Shown in pieces: positions 34,424 to 45,527 of a DNA stretch of 64,000 nucleotides. A model generated the notes under the pieces. That model saw only the letters and a list, made by a program, of their open reading frames with translations. It was not told the DNA's origin and searched no databases. The translations under genes and the position numbers were made by a program. Source of the stretch: Lactuca virosa (taxonomy: Eukaryota; Streptophyta; Magnoliopsida; Asterales; Asteraceae); NCBI GenBank assembly GCA_928212115.1, contig CAKMRJ010005634.1, positions 121,922,324-121,986,323 on the forward strand, in the 5' to 3' direction. Each line of letters starts with the position of its first letter. Positions within the stretch are counted from its first letter, which is position 1.

Positions 34424-36673
34424 TGTAACGCCCGTGTTTCTGGGCTTGTCATTAATAGCAATGTAATAGTCTAGGTTAAATCTTGTAAACCGTTTTGAAA
34501 TAATAAGAATGTATTATTTGAGTATTATGTGTTTTATGATTAATTGTGTGGCTTAATTGAATTAAGAATAAAAATAAGCGTGAAAATGAAATGTTAGATA
34601 AGACCGATAGCGATACATGAAGACGTAGTGGTCGTGACGAGGTTTCCGAATATATAAAGAATGCTGAAATCTGAGTTATAACGAAGAAGTTATAACCTGT
34701 CGAAGTTTCGCGACAGAACCGGCACGACGCTGAATGACGTAAAATATGAATTTAAGATAGAGTAATATTTAGCCTTAGTGATCTAAACGAAAGTCGTAGA
34801 ATACGTTAAACCGAGAGCGTGCATAAAAAGAACGTCTAAATCTGACTTCGTATGAGGAAGTTATGATTTTTTTAAGTTTCGACTTAGCGGTATGCAGCCC
34901 GAAGTTCGGATTTGAGATCGAAGGATTTCTAGCCGAAACAATCTGAACGAGAATCGAAGATCTCGTCGATAGTAGTCCAACGGTAAAAAGACAGACGAAA
35001 ACGGATGTCCAATGAAGAAGATATGAATTTCTAACAGAGTTTTCCTGTCCCAGCCTACTAAAAAAATATAATAAAAATAAAAGTCAAAATTAGCTGACAG
35101 AGTCTAAATGAAAGTTGTAGAGCATAATATCACCTACGCGTGGATATAAAGAACGTCAAAAATGGAGATCGTATGCGAAAGTTATGAATTTCTGAAGTTC
35201 GAGGCACGCATCCCAAAGTGGGAACGCACTGCGTTCGATACTTGGCTTCGGAGTGGCCATGTCGATGCTGACTCAGAAGATAAGGGATAGGATCGGATCC
35301 CCGCTCCTACGCACCGCGTTCGAAGGGAACGCACTGCGTTCGGGGAACGCACTGCGTTCGGGGAACGCACTGCGTTCGGGGAACGCACTGCGTTCGCGAC
35401 AGACTTCACCCTATAAATAGATATCAAAGGGCAGCCGTTTGTGGTTGTCAAATCTCTTCTCTCTCACCCTTATTTCACCGATCTACGTGCAAATTATACC
35501 CCCGAAGCCCCGGTATCATCCCGAGACCCGAAGCGAGTCCCGAAGTCCCGAAGATCCCGAAAAGTGAAGTTTCCCGAGCCGAAGCTCTGCCCGCGAGAAG
35601 TCGATTTTTTGTGAAGATCTTCCAGATCTACCGAAGCATACTACTTCTACAAGCTGTAGTGCTATCCGATCATCTTCTGATCAAAAGAGTGCATAGTCCC
35701 TTTCATATACCCGATTAAAATACAAGTATGGAATGTATTAGATATACGATATAAGTTAGTGTGTAGTTGCTTTCTGCTAACACACGTATAAGAAATATTC
35801 TCTATGAAATATGTGCTATGTGATTATATGTTATCTATTTATTTGGAATGAATATCGAATGAATATCTTATCAGTTTTAAGTGGCATATGAATGCATATG
35901 TATATTGTTATCTACAAAATGTTGGGTAGAACTTGGGTAGATAGTTGATGTGTGATAAACTGATGAGAGGCCTTGATGTGATTGTGATCTAGTCATTCAG
36001 CAGAATATGGATGACGACCACAGACTTTTCTAGACAGTTCAGTGGAACACTGGTAGGCTCATAACCTGTAGGTGTAATGAACTTGGGTGTTCATTTGTTG
36101 TATTATATCCCACTCATGGTTGCCTTTAGGATATTATTGTTGAGGAAACCCCTTTGCAGTAATGTCCGTCCTGATGAAAATCCTAGATTAGGTCCCTGGT
36201 AATAGTGGTTGTCATAGGGACGTAAAGTAAGGATAACGGGAATGGGTAATCGGGTTATTGTTGATTGGTGAATTGAATATAATTATTTATTGTGGGTTGA
36301 AAACCCTATATGCTCACCAGGCTCCCAAGCCTGACCCACTCAGTTTCTTTGTATTACAGGTAGTGGCGCGAGAGCATAAGTTGGGGAACTTGTGAAGATA
36401 TTTTGTTTATAGACCTGTTATTGTTTATAACTGTTGTAAGGTCTATGATTTACTGTTTATGCTTTTGTGTCTGTATCGGAACATGACATCCCGAGTTTTG
36501 ATATATAATGAAAATACATTTCTTTAAGAAATGCTTTGATAAACCTTATTTTATCATTTATTGTTTTGGGGACAAATTCCGCAACTCTTTCAAATCAATG
36601 GATTTACTCTTAAATTAATTTAAAAGCATAAATGAAACCGGTCTTTTCTGGCCGAGATTCTGGGGATGTCACA
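34424..36673 (+). mobile_element. Solo LTR D (2250 bp) inside the transposase exon
   Basis: It starts TGTAACGCCCGTG, ends GGGGATGTCACA and has TSD ATATG at 34419-34423 and 36674-36678. No internal region. Layout on the + strand: four diverged modules ending in an AAGTTATGA-like motif (34683, 34854, 35014, 35175), a dyad cluster, a TATA box, a CTCAC stem-loop (36313-36333) and ATTACAGGTAG. Overall design matches LTRs A and B, so a Ty3 origin is inferred. Confidence 0.92.
35222..35420 (+). promoter_or_regulatory. LTR D dyad array and TATA box
   Basis: The perfect dyad GAACGCACTGCGTTC occurs at 35222-35236 and then four times in an exact 18-bp period (35327, 35345, 35363, 35381). CTATAAATAG follows at 35411-35420, 15 bp after the last dyad. 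The tandem copies also look like a short minisatellite. Confidence 0.75.
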
Positions 36674-36858
36674 ATATGTGGTTTACATATTTGACACATG
36701 GACATGGAATTCTTATCTTTTTTTTGGTATCTACAGGATCCATATTTTTAGAAATCTTGTAATTGTGTACTGCATATTTCAAAAATTCTGGAACACCCTT
36801 TACATACGTTTCTGATGTTCTGTAGGCTCCCATCCAAGACTTATCCATATTCAGTTTA

Positions 36859-37107
36859 GAAAAAACATCATAAATGGTCCCTGTGGTTACCCAAAATCTG
36901 AAGTTTAGTCCCCGTGGTTTAAAAACCTCATAGATGGTCCCTGTGTTTTCAAAACTTTTGATGTTTGGTCCTTTTTGCTAACTCCGTTAAGTTTGTCCAT
37001 TAACTGAAGGGTATTTTCGTCATTTCACAACCACAGGGACCATTTATGATGTTTTATCGTATTTTTTAAAAAAAGGAAAAATTAAACATAATTAAATATA
37101 TAAATGG

Positions 37108-37139
<32 letters not shown>

Positions 37140-37974
37140 GTTGACCTCAAGAACTAGGGAGATCTTTATATGATGCCTTCTAATCACCAACACCAGATCG
37201 AAAAACCCATCATTCATCTAATATGTTCTGAAGCGCAAAAACACCATATACTCCACCTCTCCTTCCTTTGTTCTTGTTCTGAAACATGCAACTCAAACCG
37301 CCATCACCATAGGAGACTGTTGCCTCAAACCTGCAACTAGATCGGAAAACCCACCATTCATCGAATTTGGAAAATCCTCCGATCTAAAACCCTCAGACAA
37401 TAGAAACAAACACGAAGAAACTATAGATCAAGCCTATAATAGGGGAAATCAATAACATCATGGCGAAAGGGGAGAAGTGGATATAAGGTATGGGATGTGG
37501 GTGTCAGCTTCGATTTCGTTTTCAGAGAGAGGCATATTAAAGAGGTGCAATCGATTCCTCCATCTTCTTTCGCTCTTATTCATCGGCATCATGGTGACAT
37601 CGATTCAGATGGACCAGATGATGATGATCGCTGTTCTTCCTACTTTACAGGGCGTCAATTTGATTTTTTGGGATTTTTATGGTTTGTTTTTGGGATTATC
37701 ATCAGGTTTTGTTTTTGGGATATTCATTATGTTTCTAGAACCCTAAGTAATTGATTTTAATAAGCTGAAAAAAGAGATGTTGAAAATTAAAACAGAGATT
37801 GTATTTCTTGTGTAATAAATGGTCGAATGTCTTTGTTTTCTAGGGTAAATCAACACTAATCCATTTTTGTAAGAGTAAAAAAGCTGGAAATAAGGAGCAT
37901 ATACTCATTCTTGAACCATACATCAAAAGTGGGGAGATTTATGGTGTTGCAGATTTTGGTGCTTGTGTTTATAC

Positions 37975-38020
<46 letters not shown>

Positions 38021-38267
38021 ATTTATATATTTAATTATGTTTAATTTTTTCTTTTTTTAAAAAATACGAGAAAACATCATAAATGGTCCCTGTGGTTGTG
38101 AAATGACGAAAATACCCTTCAGTTAACGGACAAACTTAACGGAGTTAGCAAAAAGGACCAAACATCAAAAGTTTTGAAAACACAGGGACCATCTGTGAGG
38201 TTTTTAAACCACGGGGACTAAACTTCAGATTTTGGGTAACCATAGGGACCATTTATGATGTTTTTTC
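36859..38267. mobile_element. Mutator-like element with ~280-bp terminal inverted repeats
   Basis: The ends are GAAAAAACATCATAAATGG and its complement, with 9-bp TSD TTCAGTTTA at 36850-36858 and 38268-38276. The inverted repeats run inward to a (CT)n / (GA)n pair (about 37110-37139 and 37976-38018) with only a handful of differences. No MURA-type transposase is present, so it is non-autonomous (1409 bp). It inserted 10 bp upstream of the TNP2 start codon. Confidence 0.93.
37140..37975 (+). other. MULE internal sequence, possible captured gene fragment
   Basis: The interior is less AT-rich than its surroundings and resembles a 5' UTR and first exon: TCTTCC-rich stretches, then an open frame at 37497-37754 with FRERHIKEVQSIPP and an acidic run (DSDGPDDDD). 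I do not recognise the protein. Capture of host sequence (Pack-MULE) is a guess based on composition and location. Confidence 0.3.
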
Positions 38268-38276
38268 TTCAGTTTA

Positions 38277-39545
38277 TAACAACATCAACAAGCAATATAT
38301 GTTTCCTGTTCATTGAAGCATTTTAACAAACAGTAGGTCTGCATAAACGAAAAAGATCACATTACAATTAAATCCAATAACTGGAAACCAAATAGTTGTT
38401 AATTCAAGAATATATAATGATACATGACCAAACAAAATAGCAAAGATTAATATTACGAAGGTAATTGTTTTTTATGTACCTGTAAAAATTAATGTAGTAT
38501 GTGTACCTGTATGAATTTCATGTTAAATTATCAATTCCTGGTTGAAGTATAAACGTAGTTGCAATGCGTTTGTAGTAAGCAGAGAATGATTCGATGGAAA
38601 TGCATATTGTCTAAAAATTCATATCTACGCAATAGGTGTGGATGATCAAGGATATATCGAGAAAAACCAAAAAAAGAGAAAAAAATTGTTTCTAATGGGG
38701 TTCGAACCCATGGCATTCCAAAATATACCTTTACCTACATTTACACTTACCAACTGGGGTGACTGGTTGTTTGTAAGTTATTAGTTTACGAAAAAAAACA
38801 TAGCAATAAACTAAAAGAGAAACATTTGACGAAAATACCCATGTTTCCTCTAGAACTGATCTAAGACAAACACATTTACCATCAATCATACTTTCCTCAT
38901 TTGATACAATATACGTAATTGTGGTTGCACATTGTTTTTAATTAGCCTTCACAATTGGAAATAAAAACAAATGACAAAAATACCCCTGATTCTTCTCACA
39001 CTCTTATTGTTTAATTGTAGTTATGCACGTCATATATGTATCCAAGATTAACTTATTTTTTTCTATCAATACTATGATGATGCATACACTTAGATGATGT
39101 TTCCTTTTTCTTTTCATTATATATACTGAATGACCATTATACCCATATATCTCAAACACAGTTTCAATGGGAAATTATAACATTTTCTTTGTTTTATGAT
39201 AATAACAAATAATTGACGGATATACCCCTGCTTTAGCATAATCTCCATATGTTGATAACAAACATGGGACAAACTAACTAATCTAACCAATAACTTACCT
39301 CTAAAGTGGAAATAAGTTGAAAAGTACATTCCTTTTTTTTACAAAACAATGCTGCAAATCAAGGACAATACTTAGTTAGTTATAAGTATGAAACACAATA
39401 TAAATAACAATATAAAATTATAATTATAATTACTTCCCATTTTGCCCCTAAGACAGTTATAAACAAAACAACATCATATTGCTTACAAAAAAGAGTTTCA
39501 TATGTACTCTGTATTAAACACAAAATGGAGTACAACATAGGTCGC
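38277..39545. other. CACTA spacer upstream of TNP2
   Basis: AT-rich DNA without a credible ORF apart from a tRNA-like unit (38672-38770). Probably promoter and 5' UTR of the transposase plus spacer before the PB1-like ORF. Confidence 0.55.
38672..38770 (-). ncRNA. tRNA-like Pol III unit (SINE head or tRNA relic)
   Basis: On the minus strand an A-box-like CCAGTTGGTAAGT (38746-38758) is followed 36 bp later by a B box, GGGTTCGAACCCC (38697-38709), which also forms a T-arm, and then by T-runs. No complete cloverleaf could be drawn, so it is not called a functional tRNA. Confidence 0.45.
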
Positions 39546-40202
39546 CTACACTTTGTTTTTCCACGCTATCACATTCTCCTTCGCCATGTGCATTGCATCT
39601 TCCATTTTTTCTCTTGGAATGGTCATGTTTAGCATATGCCTGATGTATGCTCTTCCATCATCAACTGTTGCCATTGGGTGTTCTGTTACAAACAAATGAA
39701 TAAGCTTCTCAACTCTTTTGGATGGTGAGTTAATCAAAAAGTGGGGGGAATTGATTGGAACAAATACAGGCCTATGTTCAACATACATATGTTCAATCTC
39801 TCGGAATTGGTGTGCCCTAACGATCATCTTGAAAGTTCCCAAACATTCATCTTGAAAGTTCCCAAACAATCATCATTCAGAATTGGAATCATTGACAACC
39901 CACAGTTTTCTTCGGTTGGCATATGATACCAGTTACCCATAGTTGTATACCCCAAGCTTTTCGAAAAACGACCAAGCATCTTCATGTTGAGCAAATCGAT
40001 TTTGACACATGAAATAAAGTTAACTTTTGTCTTTTGATACGACTTACCTGGATAGTTTGTAAAAAACCCGCCATGTACAACTCTAATGGTGAATCTCTTA
40101 TCGTTTGCTTTCCCGTACTCTACTATTGGTGTGTTTTTCGGTGGTTAACTGCTTACACTCCAGAGTTGGAACCTTGGATTTGCCCATGGATCAACATTCA
40201 TC
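39546..40202 (-). pseudogene. CACTA-associated PB1-like domain protein
   Basis: A short possible first exon begins at 40202 (MNVDPWANPRFQLWS). Then come FTIRVVHGGFFTNYP and LLNMKMLGRFSKSLGYTT, ending at 39546 after YVEHRPVF, HMLNMTIPREKM and AKENVIAWKNKV. This pattern (VVHGGxF ... SLGY ... EHxP) matches the plant PB1-like domain often found at the N terminus of CACTA ORFs. A 23-bp tandem duplication (CATCTTGAAAGTTCCCAAAC twice, about 39824-39870) shifts the frame inside it. The exon 1 join is uncertain. Confidence 0.65.
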
Positions 40203-40583
40203 TTTGTTTCCATTGATCGCCGGAGTTGTTTTCACAGAGGAGGAGCAAATAATCGAAGCTATCGTATGTTGGTAATGAAGATGTAAGAATGACGATTTTG
40301 ATATAAGGGGAGGCTTTAAATGGATCATCATTCGGAGCTGAAGGGACATCGACGTAGGCCATCACTTCCATTTTAATAGCAGGCTACAGGGGAGGTACAA
40401 TTTGAACGAGGGCTGTGATAATGATTATTGATATTGTGTTATACATTAATATATTATTTACATTAATATATATATAATATTAATTAAGTGTAACATCCAT
40501 ACTTGCTTTGTTTTTATTATTACCATATAAAATATAAATTTATATATAAATTAATTATAAATATATAATTTTTTTTAATTAAT

Positions 40584-41965
40584 ATGGATATGGGTTGCAG
40601 GTGGTCGGGTGTTGGTACGGGTTGACCATCCTTAGGCAATTTAGGGGTGTTGGTAATGGTTTGGGACCAAAATGGGTTTATAATATGGGTATGGGTTGCA
40701 GGTGGTCGGGTGTTGGTACGGGTTGACCATCATTAGGTCATGTAGGGGTGTTGGTAATGGTTTGGGACCAAAATGGGTTTATAATATGGGTATGGGTTGT
40801 AGGTGGTCAGGTGTTGGTAATGGTTGACCATTATTAGGTCATGTAGGGGTGTTGGTAATGGTTGACCATTATTAGGTCATGTAGGGGTGTTGGTAATGGT
40901 TTGGGACCAAAATGAGTTTATAATATGGGTATGGGTTGCAGGTGGTCAGGTGTTGGTACGGGTTGACCATCCTTAGGTCATGTAGGGGTGTTGGTAATGG
41001 TTTGGGACCAAAATGGGTTTATAATATGGGTATGAGTTGCAGGTGGTCGGGTGTTGGTAATGGTTGACCATTATTAGGTCATGTAGGGGTGTTGGTAATG
41101 GTTGACCATTATTAGGTCATGTACGGGTGTTGGTAATGGTTTGGGACCAAAATGGGTTTATAATATGGGTATGGGTTGTAGGTGGTCGGGTGTTGGTACA
41201 GGTTGACCATCCTTAGGTCATGTAGGGGTGTTGGTAATGGTTTGGGACCAAAATGGGTTTATAATATGGGTATGGGTTGCAGGTGGTCGGGTGTTGGTAA
41301 TGGTTGACCATTATTAGGTCATGTAGGGGTATTGGTAATCGTTGACCATTATTAGGTCATGTAGGGGTGTTGGTAATGGTTTGGGACCAAAATGGGTTTA
41401 TAATATGGGTATGGGTTGCAGGTGGTCGGGTGTTGGTACGGGTTGACCATCCTTAGGTCATGTAGGGGTGCTGGTAATGGTTTGGGACCAAAATGGGTTT
41501 ATAATATGGGTATGGGTTGCAGGTGGTCGGGTGTTGGTAATGGTTGACCATTATTAGGTCATGTAGGGGTGTTGGTAATCGTTGACCATTATTAGGTCAT
41601 GTAGGGGTGTTGGTAATGGTTTGGGACCAAAATAGGTTTATAATATGGGTATGGGTTGCAGGTGGTCGGGTGTTGGTACGGGTTGACCATCATTAGGTCA
41701 TGTAGGGGTGTTGGTAATGGTTTGGGACCAAAATAGGTTTATAATATGGGTATGGGTTGCAGGTGGTCGGGTGTTGGTACGGGTTGACCATCATTAGGTC
41801 ATGTAGGGGTGTTGGTAATGGTTTGGGACCAAAATGGGTTTATAATATGTGTATGTTTTGCAGGTAGTCGGGTGTTAGTATGGGTTGACCATCATTAGGT
41901 CATGTACGGGTGTTGGTAATGTTTTGGGACCAAAATGGGTTTCTAATATGGGTACGCGTTTAGGA
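40584..41965. repeat. Minisatellite with 101/139-bp higher-order units
   Basis: The monomer contains TATGGGTTGCAGGTGGTC, GGTTGACCAT, TTAGGTCATGTAGGGGTGTT and TGGTTTGGGACCAAAA. Monomer starts (TGGGTTGCAG) lie at 40591, 40692, 40793, 40932, 41033, 41172, 41273, 41412, 41513, 41652, 41753 and 41854. Spacing alternates 101 and 139 bp in the middle, giving a 240-bp higher-order unit; the 139-bp form has a 38-bp internal duplication. It lies between the divergent CACTA genes. Confidence 0.95.
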
Positions 41966-42869
41966 TCGACATGGGTTTATAGTAGGTGTATGGATTTTTT
42001 TTCTTACTTAATATAAAATAAAATAAAAAATCTTAACAAAGTGTTCACACGGAAAAATTAGTAAGCTAACTAGACCTTATTCTTATTTTCGTTTTATTAT
42101 ACTATTATCCCATTGTATATACATAATTAAATGTTAAATATTTATTATTTCCAATAGTGATATAGTTGTATCCTAACGTAAAATTGTTAATTTACAAGGA
42201 CCAAAGTTGTAACATTTCTATTAATATCTAATAACTCGTAATCATGTTTCAAAAGCCAGAACATGTTTCCAAACCACGATTTATGCTTCTCATCGTGTGA
42301 GTTCACTATCAGATCAAAATTTGGAAAAAATTTGAATTCGTCAATCAAAATTATGCAAATATAATGGGAGGCAAACATTTTTTCCATTTTGTTTTGGGCT
42401 CCAAATCAACGCGGGAAGTATTCATCTATCTCACAGCCAAAACTATGAAGATCAATCCATCAGATGAAGGAAAATCCGGTAAATTTGGTAACCACCCTCA
42501 AATTAGGACTTACTAACAATGTATTATTTAAAAGACTTTGATTTTTTCAACCATTGTATGGTTTTTCTCTAGGTTGTATCGATCCCAGTTGGATTATATT
42601 TCAGTTCATCATTCGACAACATTCATCACGCATTTCTACTGTAAGTATATTCTTTGTATATGGTGTCAATGTTATTGATTGTATTGATTAGGGGATTATA
42701 TATAAAACATAAATTTTTTGATTCTTCATATTACTGTGCTTGTTTCACACCAAATGTTCGATGAAATGTGTATGTGAAATTTTGTATGTAATATAAGTTA
42801 GTCATACTTTTTTATTAAGCATATAAATAATCAAACTTAATTCATATGTTTCATGTCAACAGAAGAATC
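41966..42869 (+). other. CACTA spacer and probable 5' UTR of the second gene
   Basis: No ORF. A donor (CTACT|GTAAGTATA, about 42641) and an acceptor (GTCAACAG, about 42861) suggest a 5' UTR intron ending eight bases before ATG 42870. Confidence 0.5.
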
Positions 42870-45527
42870 ATGGAGGTGAACAAGGAACAACATGAGGATA
42901 TGCCTGACTATGATATGGAATATGAGAAAGATGATGGAATCCAATTTTATGAATCAGACACAGAAGATGGTGAAAATAATGACATTGACTACAATAGCCA
43001 TTCAGATTCGGAAGAAGAAAAGCAAAGCAAAGTTCCTACAAGGTCACCTAGGAAGAGGGGCCTGACTCGATTGCCAACGCTGAAGACCGAGTATGTCAAT
43101 TCTGGTGGTAGAAAAAAACGTGTCAAGTTTGATGAATTCGGTAAGTTTACAGGGAAGAATATTGTAGTGTTTGTTAGTTATTTGAGAGATCTTGTCCGCG
43201 AGAAGGTGGAATTAAGTGCTCTTTGCTGGAAGAAAGTAAAATCGGAAGTGAAGGACAAACTTTGGGAAGAGATTACAGTAAACATTTTTTTCACTTTTTT
43301 TTTAACTGCATCTCATATTTTATTTACAAATCATGTATTAAATACTAACAAATTCATTATTTTTTCATTTTAGCGCTATTTTGAAGTTGATGAAACTGGA
43401 AAAGAATTTGTGATGAATAGGCTTCGTATCCTTCTACAAAACTTTAGAAGGAAATTGTATGGAGCTTACATCAAGCCACATCTAGGGAGTTCCAAAAAGC
43501 TTGGAGAAATCCCTGTTCGATATCGTGCAATAATTACTGAAAAAGATGATTGGAACAAATTCGTGACATATATGCAATCTGAAGAGTTTAATGTTACAAC
43601 TTTTTCCTAAAACTTCTTCATTTATTTATCATAAAATTACCAAAAAGTGCTTGACAAATCTTTTATTTGACAGGTTGTGTCATAAAAGACAGTCAAAGCG
43701 CAAAAGATGTCAAAGTACGCTCATCGGATGGGACGAGGGGGTATACTACTCTTAGGCGGAATTCGGTAAGCTTTGATTTTTGCTATATGATCCATTATAT
43801 TACCTTCATAGTATTCTACTTAATAGAATTTTACTTTATATTTATTTACAATTTAATTTTTTTTATCAAGATTGAAGAGAAAGTGATTTCAAAGGAAGAA
43901 ATGCTCCCAAGGTCAATTATGTGGTGTAAAGGACGTGAAAGTAAAGGAGTATTTAAGGATGAAGATGTTAAACTCATGGCGGATAAACTAGTAACTTCGA
44001 TAAACTTTTTTATTACTATTACTGTAAAGATTTTAATCAGTTTTATTAGGACAATAATTATTAATATTTTGTGTGCTAGATGGAACAAGAAAAGTAGATA
44101 AAAGAAGGACAAGTTAATCTTGAACCAGGCACGGATGCCACGACCTTAGTTTTTGGCAAGGAAAAGGGAGGATTTTTAAAGGGTGTCGGCACAGGAGTCA
44201 CTTACAACAGATATTTCAATGTTCCTCGCAGCAAAGGATCATTTAAAGAAGAAATTAAAGATCTTAAAGTTGCACTGCATAATGGAAAACTTGAGCTTGA
44301 GAAAAAAAGATGATGAAATCAAGGCTTTGTCTACAAAGGTTAATGAACAAGATCAAACACTAAAGCTAGTTTTGGCTCATCTTAATGCAAAAGGAGCTGA
44401 CTTTCAAAATCTGTCTCATACTGTTGTAAGTAATCTTATTAACATGTATTTTCAATGTTACTTGTAAATTGCATTTTTTTAGACATTTTCCATGTTTCTT
44501 TATATTTGCTAGGGTATTTCAAGTGACAAGATTGTTGAAAGTAGTGAAACAACTCCTGTTAGTCTCAAAACCAAGCAACCATCAGAACCTGTAACACTAG
44601 TATGTTATCATTTTATAAGATAATCATTGATATACTTTTTTTGGTACTAATTTCTATTTTTTTCACTTGGGACTTTAACTTATTTAGGTTATTGCAAAAC
44701 CCACCAAGAAACAAGTTCAAACCAACTCTGTAACTGCAACTCCCGATACACAATTGATTTCCATGAAATCTGCAACAGTAGTATATACTTACTTTACAGT
44801 TTTCAACACTTTTAATTTATCTTTTATATTAAAATATAATTTTACATATATGTCTTAAACATTTATATTAGGCAAATACAAAACCCACCAGAAAAGATGT
44901 TGACTCTAAGACTACCACTATCAATCCTGACATACCAACAATTTCACCAAATAAACCCCTTCACTAGGTAAGTGTTTTTTTACATGTTGAATATACATTT
45001 CTGTCTTTTTTTTCTGATTCTAATATTACTTATCATTGTAGCCAATCAAGTGTACTCTATCACATCCGTATAAAAGGAACATCGTTGCTCGTGGTACCAT
45101 TCACTTATCATCAGAAAGACAATTCATTCATGGAATTCCTCTACAAGATGATTGCTATAAAGTTTCCATTGATGAAGTGGTAATAAAACAAGCATTTCTA
45201 TCCCATAAAACTAGAGAATTCACATTAGTTGAGGATGTATATAAAAGTTTTGTTCCATGGCCAAAATACCTTGTGCAACCCGAGTCAAAGGTTTGTTTAA
45301 TTATGTTCACTACTTTGTGCATTACACTTTATTTTCTTCATAAAGTAGTATACTAAGGTTTTGATGAACTAAATTTTTTTGTTTCAATGTTGTTGTTATA
45401 GGTACCAGAAATTATATCACATCAAGAACATCAACATCAAAACTCAAAGAAAAGGAAACCAACTTACATCTCATCTGATGCCCTTCTCAAGAAGACAAGG
45501 AGCAATACAAATAAGAAGAATGCCTAG
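42870..45527 (+). pseudogene. CACTA second gene, Ptta/En-Spm plant transposase type
   Basis: Ten exons can be traced by splice sites and frame: 42870-43277, 43374-43592, 43674-43765, 43871-43990, 44080-44425, 44513-44599, 44688-44777, 44872-44967, 45042-45290 and 45402-45527. The N terminus is acidic. Exons 2-5 carry the transposase-24 landmarks: KLYGAYIKPHL, KYAHRMGRGG/GYTTLRR, ISKEEMLPRSIMWCKGR, then GGFLKGVGTGVTYNRYF and a coiled coil (about 44250-44400). Exon 9 has TLSHPYKRNIVARGTIHL, HGIPLQDDCYKVSIDEVV and SFVPWPKYLV, the C-terminal DUF seen in such genes. Inactivating changes are a TAA and a one-base loss in the G run (43738-43742) of exon 3 and a TAG at 44095 in exon 5. Some introns have weak donors. 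Confidence 0.82.

Larger units (their letters stand above)
30945..36848 (-). pseudogene. CACTA TNP2-type transposase, split by solo LTR D
   Basis: TNP2 is the DDE-class transposase that binds and cuts CACTA ends. The start is ATG 36848 (MDKSWMGAYRTSETYVKG), followed by IRIPCPCVKYVNHI. Solo LTR D interrupts at ATATG; the frame resumes at about 34418 with SHSVDVVDDHLF. Then come TCPTCGKSR, YFPIIPRLKR, LTWHTTDRK and DGVDMNKG (33187-33880), DFMHVEKNV and GLKSHDYHMLMQQFLP (32218-32961), NTYYGVLQEIWVLDY (31433-31663) and QVFYVTDPLD (about 31280). Introns separate several blocks. Three stops within ~90 bp (33790-33885) and several more frame breaks inactivate it. A MULE sits 10 bp upstream of the ATG. 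The 3' exon (30945-31000) is uncertain. Confidence 0.88.

Noticed and set aside
35182..35451. Repetitive NAVRSP protein on the minus strand
   Set aside because: It is a translation of the 18-bp dyad minisatellite in LTR D.
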